A stretch of 64,000 nt of DNA from Gammaproteobacteria bacterium (GTDB lineage Bacteria; Pseudomonadota; Gammaproteobacteria; UBA6002), in the NCBI GenBank assembly GCA_013697705.1, contig JACCWJ010000005.1, positions 1-64,000 of the forward strand, given 5' to 3'. A program made the translations under genes and the position numbers. The stretch's first letter is position 1. Every line of letters starts with the position of its first letter. Positions 35,368 to 43,904 of this stretch are shown in pieces. The notes under the pieces are model-generated. The model saw only the letters and a list, made by a program, of their open reading frames with translations. It ran no database searches and was not told the DNA's origin.

Positions 35368-36333
35368 ATGCAACTTTTAAAGCAATTTTATATTTTAATT
35401 ATTTTTTTTAATGTTGTTGCATGGGGAGTAGCCTTATTATTTTCTTCGAATGAGTTTGTCCAACTAGGTTTTTGTGTTGTTGCCTATACATTGGGATTAC
35501 GACATGCATTCGACGCAGACCACATTAGCACTATTGATAATCTAACACGTAAGTTAATAGAGGAAAGGAAAAATCCGCAAATGGTGGGATTCTTTTTCTC
35601 TTTGGGGCATTCCACAGTTGTCATTATTTTATCATTGTTGGTTGCTATTTTATCAGAAAAAGTTTTCAGTAATTTCGAAATATTTAAAAAAGTGGGTTCT
35701 ATTATTGGTGGTGGCTTTTCAGTTTTTTTCCTTTCATTGATAAGTTTATTAAATATTTATTTGTTTTTTCAAGTTATAAAAAGAATATATCTCTTGAAGA
35801 AAAATAAAGTAATATTGACACAAAGTCATTCACTAGCTATTTCCAACTCCTTCACAAATAAACTATTCCGATACATTAATAAAAATTATCAAATATATTT
35901 TGTTGGATTTATCTTTGGACTTGGTTTTGATACTGCGACTGAAATTGCTTTGCTGGGTATGTCAAGCTCACAGACAATTTATGGGATCCATTGGTGGTAT
36001 ATATTGATCTTGCCTATTTTATTTACTTCCGGTATGTGTTTAGTGGACACAACAGTGAGTTTGTTGAGTTTAATTACCTGTCGTTATGCAGTAATTAATC
36101 ATAAAGTAGGCGGTTATTTTAATTTATTTATTACTTTATTTATTTCATTTACAGGATTAGGTATTGCTACCTGTGAATTTTTTCATGTGTCTACTCTTGG
36201 CAAGAATAAGCTTCCTCAGTTGTGGAACAGTGTTGAGTTGGTTATCAATCATTTTGGAGAAGTAGGAATTTTTATTACGTTTGTATTATTAATAAGTTGG
36301 ATGTCGATGAAATATCTTGTGCGGTCTGTTTGA
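35368..36333 (+). CDS. NiCoT-family nickel/cobalt permease
   Basis: The 321-residue membrane protein has about eight transmembrane helices and both family signatures: LRHAFDADHISTIDNLTRK near residue 46 and FGLGFDTATEIALLG near 188; the His/Asp residues bind the metal. AAAGGAGTAATTTTTTAA precedes the ATG. As last gene of the hydrogenase cluster it most likely imports nickel for the enzyme. Confidence 0.92.
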   Translation: MQLLKQFYILIIFFNVVAWGVALLFSSNEFVQLGFCVVAYTLGLRHAFDADHISTIDNLTRKLIEERKNPQMVGFFFSLGHSTVVIILSLLVAILSEKVFSNFEIFKKVGSIIGGGFSVFFLSLISLLNIYLFFQVIKRIYLLKKNKVILTQSHSLAISNSFTNKLFRYINKNYQIYFVGFIFGLGFDTATEIALLGMSSSQTIYGIHWWYILILPILFTSGMCLVDTTVSLLSLITCRYAVINHKVGGYFNLFITLFISFTGLGIATCEFFHVSTLGKNKLPQLWNSVELVINHFGEVGIFITFVLLISWMSMKYLVRSV

Positions 36334-36481
36334 TGTTAGAAAACTGTCTCTTAAAGTAACTAGGAAGAAAGTTTAATCAAGAAGAACAAAATGACTAAAA
36401 CAGTAATAAACCAATTGGTATTTTTACAGATCTGGATATACCATAAAGATAATCGCAGAATAGGTTGATCATCAATCATTT

Positions 36482-36646
36482 GTTATCGGTGATGCAATGA
36501 GTCAAGATTTATTATTGAAAGATTACCAAGATGTACAAGAAGCTATTGATATGATGTGCGCCAAAGGTGTGCGCAGAGCTCCAATCGTTGATCAACATGA
36601 TAATATTGTTGGAATTGCAACTGTAGATGATTTGGTTTACTCTTAG
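36482..36646 (+). pseudogene. CBS-domain fragment
   Basis: The frame reads VIGDAMSQDLLLKDYQDVQE and MMCAKGVRRAPIVDQHDN and ends GIATVDDLVYS, which is the second CBS motif of a CBS pair. After the stop another frame continues DELDSLARLIRRRLNK, a typical CBS-protein tail, so a frameshift is present. The first motif is absent. The surrounding 36334-36481 and 36700-36730 hold nothing recognised. Confidence 0.65.
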
Positions 36647-36730
36647 CTGACGAATTAGACAGCTTAGCTAGATTGATTCGTAGACGGTTAAATAAATAGA
36701 GTCTCAAAAATATAATAAATTTTTAAGAAA

Positions 36731-37453
36731 ATGAACAATATAATTTGTCATATCACTAATAAAATAATAGAAGAAGGACATCGCGGAGATCTTATAAGAA
36801 AAGAAATCTTCAGACTCATTCAAAAAGATTATCCCGATTTCAGACAAGACTCCTATATTTCTATTGAAGAGCTTAATCACTATCGAAAAATTTATTTAGC
36901 AAGTTTGATCAAAAAGGAAACGCATGAATTAAATGACCTTGAACAAGAAGTGGTGGAGGCTATCTCTATCAATAAAATTCTTTCTAAGGATATTGAAATT
37001 GGCTTCGAAAAAGATTTAACTTTTGGGCAAAATCTTGCTGATAAATTTGCTAAATTTGCTGGTAGTTGGACCTTTATCATCTGTTTCTTTTTATTTATCA
37101 CTTTCTGGGTAGTGGTGAATATTTTGTTATTAACAGTTAAGCCCTTTGATCCGTACCCTTTTATTCTTCTAAATTTAATTTTGTCCTGCTTAGCAGCCAT
37201 TCAAGCACCAATTATTATCATGAGTCAAAATAGACTAGAAGAAAAAGACCGAAAGAGAGGGGAGCATGATTATAAAGTTAACCTCAAGGCTGAGCTTGAG
37301 ATTCGTTTATTGGATGAGAAAATGGATCATTTGGTTATGCACCAATATAAAAGAATGCTTGAGGTACAAGAGCTGCAGATGGATTATCTTGAGGATATCT
37401 TAAAGCAATTTGAAGTAAATTCATCTATAGGTAATTCTCCTAAAACAAAATAA
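36731..37453 (+). CDS. DUF1003-family membrane protein
   Basis: The 240-residue protein has the DUF1003 core: FGQNLADKFAKFAGSWTFII, the first membrane helix, KPFDPYPFILLNLILSCLAA, then the second helix APIIIMSQNRLEEKDRKRGE, and a charged helical C-terminal tail with coiled-coil character. Two transmembrane helices near residues 113-135 and 145-168. Function is unknown in the family. AAATTTTTAAGAAA gives no clear ribosome site. Confidence 0.8.
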   Translation: MNNIICHITNKIIEEGHRGDLIRKEIFRLIQKDYPDFRQDSYISIEELNHYRKIYLASLIKKETHELNDLEQEVVEAISINKILSKDIEIGFEKDLTFGQNLADKFAKFAGSWTFIICFFLFITFWVVVNILLLTVKPFDPYPFILLNLILSCLAAIQAPIIIMSQNRLEEKDRKRGEHDYKVNLKAELEIRLLDEKMDHLVMHQYKRMLEVQELQMDYLEDILKQFEVNSSIGNSPKTK

Positions 37454-37580
37454 GAATTTTTCTAAACTTTTAAATAAAACCGAAACGCCAAATGATAAGC
37501 TAGTTTCATTTGTTGATTCTCCTTCATTCGAGGAATGCTTGTAGTTCCATTTTTACATGCCAGCTTGCCTAAGTTGTTTA

Positions 37581-38888
37581 TTACATTCTCCACAAATAAC
37601 TAGCGATGTAATGCCAAATAAGCCCCATGGCGATCAACCCTAAACCTATGCCCCAAATCATTGCAGGTACCCAAAAGGCTAGAAAGAGGCAAGCGATCAA
37701 TCCTCCTATTGCGAAAGCAGGTGAATAAAGACGATCCTTTTTTGGTAAACGCAATGCTGCAAGATTTGTTATCGAGTAATAGATTAAAACCGTAAAGGCG
37801 CTAAATGCCCAGGTCGTTTCAACATTACCAGTCAAGGAGAGTCCGATGATCGCAATTCCCACACCGACAACAGGAGCAGCGGGTGCACGTCCTTTCTCGG
37901 AGACTTTGCCAAATAGAGGAGGTAGGTCACCCTTTCGACCCATAGCCAACACAACTCGAGACAGTCCAAGAATAAGATTCAATAATACCCCTAACATCGC
38001 TGTGCATGCACCCAGTGCTACAACCGTACTCAGCCCTGGCGTACCTATACCACGTGCAGCGATTTCTAGTGGCGTTGCTCGCCTTTGCGTCACTTGTGCT
38101 AGTTGTTCGACACCGACTGCGCCAACAGCAATCAAGCCAACTGCAATGTAAAGAATGCTACTTACTATAAGCGTGGCTATAATAGCGCGCGGGATGAAAA
38201 TGCTTGGGTTTTTTACCTCCTCACCGAGTGTAGCGATACGTGCGTAACCCGTGTAAGCGACAAACATCAATGCAGTGGCGTAGAAAAAACCTCCAAGACT
38301 ACCTTTGTTGGGTGAAGGAAAGAAAGGTCTCAGATTTTCTGCCCCGTGATGAAGAAAATCGGGTAACCCAAAGAGCACGAATGCCATGAGAGCTATTAAA
38401 GTCACTGATACAATGACAATATTTGTCCAATTAGAGAGCTTTAAACCGCTTAACACTAATAGTGTGAAAATGAAAGCTACAGTGACTGCTATGGGAATGA
38501 TTGAAACTGAACCAAGCCCCAGTAAATGTAATAAGTAACCAGCAAATCCGAGTGCAGCTGTTGCTGCTGAAGCGGTTTTCGCACATAAGAACATCCAACC
38601 TGCTGTGAAACCGAGCCAAGGATGCAGATAACGATAACCGTATTCATATGTGCCACCACTCACTGCATGAGAAGCAGCAAGCTGGGCACTTGAGAAAGCA
38701 TTGCAGGTTGCCACAATTGCCGCCAAGACTATGGCTAGCAAAACAGAAGGTCCAGCGGCACCTGCAGCTACTCCAATACTAACAAAAACGCCGGTACCTA
38801 CTATAGAACCCAGCCCCATCATGGTTGCGCCGAATATTCCTAATTCACGCTTTAGTACGTGTTGTTTTGGTCTGCTCTTCATATTCAT
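37581..38888 (-). CDS. APC-superfamily amino acid permease
   Basis: The 435-residue protein has about 12 membrane helices and the APC signature GLGSIVGTGVFVSIGVAAGA in helix 1. It keeps the Gly-rich unwound helix typical of cationic or neutral amino acid transporters (YjeH/YveA/CAT-like). The substrate cannot be told. It stands alone, divergent from 39004. The start is uncertain: ATG 38888 or ATG 38882, with no strong ribosome site. Confidence 0.88.
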   Translation of the reverse strand: MNMKSRPKQHVLKRELGIFGATMMGLGSIVGTGVFVSIGVAAGAAGPSVLLAIVLAAIVATCNAFSSAQLAASHAVSGGTYEYGYRYLHPWLGFTAGWMFLCAKTASAATAALGFAGYLLHLLGLGSVSIIPIAVTVAFIFTLLVLSGLKLSNWTNIVIVSVTLIALMAFVLFGLPDFLHHGAENLRPFFPSPNKGSLGGFFYATALMFVAYTGYARIATLGEEVKNPSIFIPRAIIATLIVSSILYIAVGLIAVGAVGVEQLAQVTQRRATPLEIAARGIGTPGLSTVVALGACTAMLGVLLNLILGLSRVVLAMGRKGDLPPLFGKVSEKGRAPAAPVVGVGIAIIGLSLTGNVETTWAFSAFTVLIYYSITNLAALRLPKKDRLYSPAFAIGGLIACLFLAFWVPAMIWGIGLGLIAMGLIWHYIASYLWRM

Positions 38889-39003
38889 ATTATGATGTTT
38901 GTTTCATATTAACTTGCTTAGATCCTTTAAAAAAATACTTTTTATCAAAATAACAAATTTTAAAAGATTAAACTAAGTTTTGTGGTAATAATAAGGAGTT
39001 TAT

Positions 39004-39777
39004 ATGTCAGAAGAATTTATTGCTGAAGCTACTTTAGGCGAAAAAAATTTAAAAGCTACTATCGAACCTGACCAAAAAATTCATCCATGGCGTATCTGTC
39101 CAATTGGAACTCATCTGGTTAAGGAACATGCTTTGCATGTACCACCTAGCAAAAAACATCCGGAAGGACTAACGGTGACCAGACACCAGCATTGTGCAAA
39201 TAATCCCTCAAAAAAAGATTTATTAACTTTTGAGGAAATTCAGCAGATGTCTGGGCAGCATTTTAGAGATTTGATTGGTCCTCCCAGTTCAGGAATGCTA
39301 AAGTTTAAAAATGCCGATAAATTCGATCATTTAATCCGAGGCTGGGTTCATTATTGGAATGATATTTTTAACCCAATTGATCGATTAGATCCAAATTTAA
39401 TTAAAGCACTTATAGCAACAGAATCTGGATTTGACACAACGGCTCAGAATGTTATCAAAAAAGTTCACGCTCGTGGTCTTATGCAAATTGTTGAAGTAAC
39501 ACACACAGCTATAGGCAACCATAAAGGAGAGTTGAGAAATTATTTAATCCAGGTATCAGTGAATGAATTATTCGATCCATCAGTCGGTATTTGTATAGGT
39601 GTGAGATGGTTATTTAGGAAGAAAGAAACTGCATCTCACAAATTACATCGTGATGCAACTTGGTTTGAAGTAGTAGCGGACTATAAAGATTATCTTAATA
39701 AGATAATAGATGGGAAAGAATATAATCATAAACCATTGGATGACTTGCTAGATTACTATAGTAAATTGGTGGAGTAA
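39004..39777 (+). CDS. Lytic-transglycosylase-like (SLT/goose-lysozyme fold) protein without signal peptide
   Basis: The 257-residue protein has a C-terminal SLT-like domain (about residues 125-230): LIKALIATESGFDTTAQN with the catalytic Glu in ATES, ARGLMQIVEVT as the GLMQI motif, and ELFDPSVGICIGVRWL as the NI.G..YL-type helix. The N-terminal 90 residues (HPWRICPIGTHLVKEHALHV, HQHCANNPS) are unrelated to known SLT proteins that I recognise. It lacks a signal peptide. AAGGAG precedes the ATG. A small exported protein begins four bases after its stop. Confidence 0.75.
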   Translation: MSEEFIAEATLGEKNLKATIEPDQKIHPWRICPIGTHLVKEHALHVPPSKKHPEGLTVTRHQHCANNPSKKDLLTFEEIQQMSGQHFRDLIGPPSSGMLKFKNADKFDHLIRGWVHYWNDIFNPIDRLDPNLIKALIATESGFDTTAQNVIKKVHARGLMQIVEVTHTAIGNHKGELRNYLIQVSVNELFDPSVGICIGVRWLFRKKETASHKLHRDATWFEVVADYKDYLNKIIDGKEYNHKPLDDLLDYYSKLVE

Positions 39778-39780
39778 CAC

Positions 39781-40329
39781 ATGAAAATATGGTTTATTTT
39801 TTTTGTTGTGCTTGGTTTTTCTTTTAGTGTTCATGCTTTAGATGGAGCTCTTAAGAAAAAATACGCTCTTTTATTGCTAACAGACGACTATGGAATTTTA
39901 AAAGAAGCTGATTTGGCTAGATATCAAAAGAAAATGAAATATGAAAAATTTTCTGCTAAGCATGATGGTCTTGTATACTGGCAATGTTTTCCACGTGACA
40001 AAATTGAAATTACACTTAAAGATATGGGTTATACAGCCGAAGAATTTGACAAAACAGATACAATTTCAGATATATTACTTACAGCATATAAAGAACCCGG
40101 TGTGAAGCATATTTATGTGATGAGAAGAGCCTATCCTATCAGTGCTTATCATGAAGTCTTTTTGCGTTGGGAAAAATTGATGAAAGGGGAGAAGTATGTT
40201 TGCTTAGCTGGTGAGTTTATTAGCCACGATGAGAAAATAAATGATGGAGTAAAGATAGAAGAGAATTATTGGACTTATGACAAAATTAAGACGAAAAAAG
40301 GTTCTAATTCCTATTTTGTGGAACATTAA
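39781..40329 (+). CDS. Small exported protein of unknown function
   Basis: The 182-residue protein has a clear Sec signal peptide: MKIW then a hydrophobic core (FIFFVVLGFSFSV) and a probable cut after HA near residue 19. The mature part is charged and mixed alpha/beta with three Cys or fewer and no recognised domain. It is coupled to the transglycosylase-like gene, four bases upstream. A periplasmic partner or immunity-type inhibitor of that enzyme is an inference from gene order only. Confidence 0.6.
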   Translation: MKIWFIFFVVLGFSFSVHALDGALKKKYALLLLTDDYGILKEADLARYQKKMKYEKFSAKHDGLVYWQCFPRDKIEITLKDMGYTAEEFDKTDTISDILLTAYKEPGVKHIYVMRRAYPISAYHEVFLRWEKLMKGEKYVCLAGEFISHDEKINDGVKIEENYWTYDKIKTKKGSNSYFVEH

Positions 40330-40859
40330 TGAAATAATAAAAAGCTCATGCTGGATGACCAATGATGGAAAACTTCCATATGAGCACCAAATCTAATTGG
40401 CAAATCTAGATCTGCAGCTAAATCTAGCATTATTGTCTCTGATAATGTCTCAAAAAAATTACATCTCCTAATATCTTGAATGAATCTTTCCTTTGCATGT
40501 TCAAATTTAGGAGCACGATAATATTCTTTGCGGAGTTTTTTTGTTTCTTTAGGTCTAGTATCTTGTTCGACAGTCACATTTTTAGCTTTCAATGATCGCC
40601 AAACTTCCGCGGGTACCGTTTTCTGGTGCCGACTATCAACTAATGGTGCTGTCCCTGGCAACATAACGGGGCCATTAACAGCTGCAGGCACAAAATTAAT
40701 TGTAATGACATAGCACTGACCCAAATTGAAATCAATTTATTAGATGAAGTTGTTAAGTATAAAAAGATACCAACAAACGGAAAAAAAATATCTGACTATT
40801 TAATCATCATCGCAAAGCCCCTGGATGATTTAGCTGATATTTTATTTGGCGTATAGGTT
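40330..40859. other. Unassigned region with two doubtful frames
   Basis: A minus-strand frame (40724-40326, TTG start) encodes about 132 residues without recognised motifs or ribosome site. On the plus strand a frame open from about 40692 to a stop at 40857 reads QIEINLLDEVVKYKKIPTNG and ends PLDDLADILFGV, looking like a real protein C-terminus. Neither is convincing as a complete gene. The plus-strand piece is more probably the remnant. Confidence 0.3.
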
Positions 40860-41855
40860 TTAAAATAAATCCCAATTATCTACTGTGTCAGCAATCAATG
40901 ATACCACATCCCGATTTAATTTCGGTCTTTCTGAAATAGGATTATAATGGGAGAGTTGTAATAAACAGAGTAAATCCATTAATTTTGCTTGCTTCTTCCA
41001 TTTAACTGGCAATTGAAAGCCATTGGCTCGTATACCAGCGATGAAACTATTTTCGTAAGAGTCTGGTATTTTATGGCTGTATCTCAATGCCATGCCGATA
41101 TCGAGCAAATAAGTGCCTGCAAAAGCAAACTCCCAATCAAGAATGGCAGCGATTTTCCACTTGTTATTAATCTGGGTGACTAGTATGTTAGCTGGATCAT
41201 AATCAGCGTGTGTTAAATTTGCATTATTACTGTCCGGCAACAAAGTTGCATTGTCATTAACAAGATATGAAACAGCACTTAAAAGATTATCGCCTAAACT
41301 TTCTTTGATAGTCCTATCTTGTAAAAGGTTTAATACGTATGGAAGATATTGTTCTTCTTGATTAAATGGTTGAATTGTTAATTCCTTTTGAAAAAAACCG
41401 CCTTCTGAAAATTTGATTTGTCGCATTATGTCTAGATAATTTCCCATTTCAAAAGCACATGCTATGATAGCTGATTTATTCTTCTTTAAAATAATTTCTC
41501 GCATCAATATTCCGTCAACCCATTCCATCACAGAATAAGGATAAGAGAAATTAGTGCATTGATCATTAGAATAAAAATGTGCAGGAACAGGGATTTTATC
41601 GGCAACTAGTTTATGAATAGCAATTTCACGAGCAAGTGCAGATTTTTCTCGCATATAAATACGGATAACAACGGGTGAACGATTATTTTTAAACGACACC
41701 TTATAATTGGTGTTTGCACAACCTTCAGATAATAGAACTAGTTTATCAATCATATCATTAGTGTATGGAGCGAGTAGATGGATTGCAGTACTGACATCTA
41801 AATCAATATGTGCCTTAAAACGCTCCCAATGACTTTTAAGAATCGGTGTGTCCAT
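40860..41855 (-). CDS. Aminoglycoside-phosphotransferase/choline-kinase-fold kinase
   Basis: The 331-residue protein has the APH fold: N-terminal lobe SEGCANTNYKVSFKNNRSPVVIRI, the Brenner catalytic loop LTHADYDPANILVT (HxDxxxxN, near residue 218) and ILDWEFAFAGTYLLDIGMAL (DxE magnesium site). The substrate is unknown; most chromosomal members are not drug-resistance enzymes. Its ATG shares one base with the upstream gene's stop (TAATG), so the two are translated together. Confidence 0.85.
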   Translation of the reverse strand: MDTPILKSHWERFKAHIDLDVSTAIHLLAPYTNDMIDKLVLLSEGCANTNYKVSFKNNRSPVVIRIYMREKSALAREIAIHKLVADKIPVPAHFYSNDQCTNFSYPYSVMEWVDGILMREIILKKNKSAIIACAFEMGNYLDIMRQIKFSEGGFFQKELTIQPFNQEEQYLPYVLNLLQDRTIKESLGDNLLSAVSYLVNDNATLLPDSNNANLTHADYDPANILVTQINNKWKIAAILDWEFAFAGTYLLDIGMALRYSHKIPDSYENSFIAGIRANGFQLPVKWKKQAKLMDLLCLLQLSHYNPISERPKLNRDVVSLIADTVDNWDLF

Positions 41856-43393
41856 TATTTTGCTGTTCTTAAACTTGTGAAAGAAAAATTAATTTTTAGA
41901 GAAGAAAGTTCTCGCTTTATTCTTTCAAACCGCCGTTTTGCTTGATGGTGCAGCTTATCTGTTTTGGTCAAAATTAGTTTATGTGGCGATCCGGTACGTT
42001 CTGTTTGATGTGTGACTGCGATTCCAAGATCATCAATGATACCGTGAATATGAGCGCGCCGATCTTGATTTAAAGGCCATATTTTATTTCTTTGATCACT
42101 CGAATATAAAAATTCTGTAAGAACAGCACAATCTTGGCAATTACATGGTAGTTTTTCTTTTATTGACCAGTCATCTTCATGGCGCAGGCCTCGGTTATGC
42201 TCTTTCTCCAGCGATTCTAGAATGTAGTTGAACAATTTAGGATATTGCCGTTGCTTCAGGTCATCTTTTCCTTTAAAACAATTCAGTACATTAATTAAAT
42301 CAAGCGCCGGATACAATTCGCTCTCTGTTATGATGTAGTTGATTCCAGCAATTTGCATTACAGTATTATTAACAACGTCACATGCATTAATGAAATCGAT
42401 AATTTCATTGATTCGTTCGGCAGTTCCCTTGAGCAACTCCACGCGACTCATTGATTGTTTGCAGTCCTTATTATTTCCTTTTATCTGCTGTAATTGATAG
42501 GTAAGTAGCCAATCCGTTAAGGGTTGATGGTGATCATTATTGCTAGACAAATTAACGATTGTCTGAAATAAGTTTTCACATTGAGTAGGACTATTCCAAT
42601 GGTTTTTAGAGCTTGTCCACAATTTGAAGGTGTCAAGACACCATGAGCTTCCATATGCTTTTTGTAAGGAGGGTATAATTGAAGCTGTTTTGGGAGATAA
42701 CACTTCAATATCAAAATGTTCAATTATGGCTTTTGCTAGCTGTGAGTCATTAATGTATAACGCCAGCTTAAAAAGAGCTGCAATCAGTGAAGGTTCACGA
42801 TTTCCTCGCAGGCACGACCAGTAGGGCAGCAAACTAGTAATGATTTCGTGAACTTGCTTCACATAAGCACGCTTTTGCGATAGTTTCTGCAATTGCTTGA
42901 TAACATGATTTGGGTCAATGATAAAAAGCATAGGATAATGATCTTGCTTACGCCAAAGAATGATGGCAGCTCTGTGATACCAACGATCCATTTCTGAGTC
43001 TTGATGAGGAGCGAAAAACTGCCCAGGCTCATAGATCAGAAGATTATGAAGGTCTGCTTTTAGTAAGGCACTTTCTGGTAATCCTAGATCTACTTTGAGT
43101 AAATTCAGGAGAGAATTGAAGACCTGTTTCCAGGAGCGATCTATTTTTATCTTGTTATTTGGGATTTCCCATGCATGACGCACCTTCTCGTCTAGAATAG
43201 TTTGATCACGCCAACCAAACTTTGCAGGTTTGGCATGCTTAATCAGATTGTTTGAATTTCGTGCGCTAAGCGGTAATTTTAACTGGCCAAACCCTTTGAT
43301 TTCTAATTGTAATTGGTCAATTGATACTGATCTTTTGGCCCAAAAAGAGCCATGTGTCTGAATTTTTTGAAGTGATGCTATGATATCTTCCAT
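41855..43393 (-). CDS. 2OG-Fe(II)-oxygenase-like protein, probably internally shortened
   Basis: The protein of about 512 residues has an N-terminal region resembling prolyl-4-hydroxylase-type dioxygenases: SALLKADLHNLLIYEPGQFF then APHQDSEMD, where HQD would be the iron-binding HxD. Directly after this the sequence jumps to YHRAAIILWRKQDHYPMLF, with no room for the distal His and the 2-oxoglutarate-binding Arg, so an in-frame deletion is likely. The long C-terminal part (about residues 170-512) is helical with a CNCQDC motif and unknown. The ATG at 43393 is chosen because AGGAG lies eight bases upstream. It probably has lost dioxygenase activity. Confidence 0.65.
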   Translation of the reverse strand: MEDIIASLQKIQTHGSFWAKRSVSIDQLQLEIKGFGQLKLPLSARNSNNLIKHAKPAKFGWRDQTILDEKVRHAWEIPNNKIKIDRSWKQVFNSLLNLLKVDLGLPESALLKADLHNLLIYEPGQFFAPHQDSEMDRWYHRAAIILWRKQDHYPMLFIIDPNHVIKQLQKLSQKRAYVKQVHEIITSLLPYWSCLRGNREPSLIAALFKLALYINDSQLAKAIIEHFDIEVLSPKTASIIPSLQKAYGSSWCLDTFKLWTSSKNHWNSPTQCENLFQTIVNLSSNNDHHQPLTDWLLTYQLQQIKGNNKDCKQSMSRVELLKGTAERINEIIDFINACDVVNNTVMQIAGINYIITESELYPALDLINVLNCFKGKDDLKQRQYPKLFNYILESLEKEHNRGLRHEDDWSIKEKLPCNCQDCAVLTEFLYSSDQRNKIWPLNQDRRAHIHGIIDDLGIAVTHQTERTGSPHKLILTKTDKLHHQAKRRFERIKRELSSLKINFSFTSLRTAK

Positions 43394-43703
43394 GACGCTT
43401 GCTCCTGGGTGCCTAACTCTGTCATAAATGTGCAAGTTTTGAATATTTAGATAGCTTAAGCAAGGTATTTGATATGACTAAACTAAATTATCGATCGATT
43501 GTGGATTACAGGTCTAAGTGATTGAGAGAGCTGCTTGTATAAAAGGGGAAGAATGGGGATTGTCAGAGAGTTTTGAACTCCAGGATTTGAGCTTGTGGGT
43601 ATTATTGAAGTAGATGGCAAGCCATTTATTTTTCCAAAATTTTTCCAAACTAAAATTGTCTGCGTCGCTCTTGTTTGTAGCCACCTGATTTTAAAGCTGA
43701 ATT

Positions 43704-43749
43704 TGGTGGGCCCGCTTGGACTCGAACCAAGGACCAAGGGATTATGAGT
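43704..43749. repeat. attL: 46-bp duplicate of the tRNA 3' end
   Basis: It is identical to 52256-52301 from the CCA end through the anticodon loop, then diverges at 43750. It is a stub: the 5' half of a tRNA is absent. The flanking 43436-43703 holds no recognised gene. Confidence 0.9.
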
Positions 43750-43864
43750 TCCAAAAATATTGTTTCTGTGGAATTCTATATTTTTCTATTTATTTCTAAA
43801 AAATGTTTACAATCAGTTATCTAATACATATAATCCCTCCCAATTATTTCTATCTATTTCTATA

Positions 43865-43889
43865 TAATCCTTCTACATAGCTTCTACAT
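43865..43889. repeat. Probable integrase arm-type repeat (left)
   Basis: A 25-base sequence is repeated exactly, in the same direction, at 52185-52209. Each copy contains the unit CTTCTACAT twice. Position between attL and the integrase gene fits an arm site and possibly the int promoter region. Confidence 0.6.
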
Positions 43890-43904
43890 AAGAATGGAGA
43901 ACAA

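Noticed and set aside
40326-40724. 132-residue minus-strand protein
   Set aside because: TTG start, no ribosome site, no recognised domain, and a better C-terminus-like frame overlaps on the other strand; kept only as an unassigned region.
43628-43641. 14-base match (ATTTTTCCAAAATT) to 52212-52225 outside attL, possibly a second nested element end
   Set aside because: Low-complexity AT match, at different distances from the two att cores.
43483-43737. Minus-strand open frame of 84 codons across attL
   Set aside because: Its sequence is partly the reverse complement of the tRNA stub, and it has no ribosome site.
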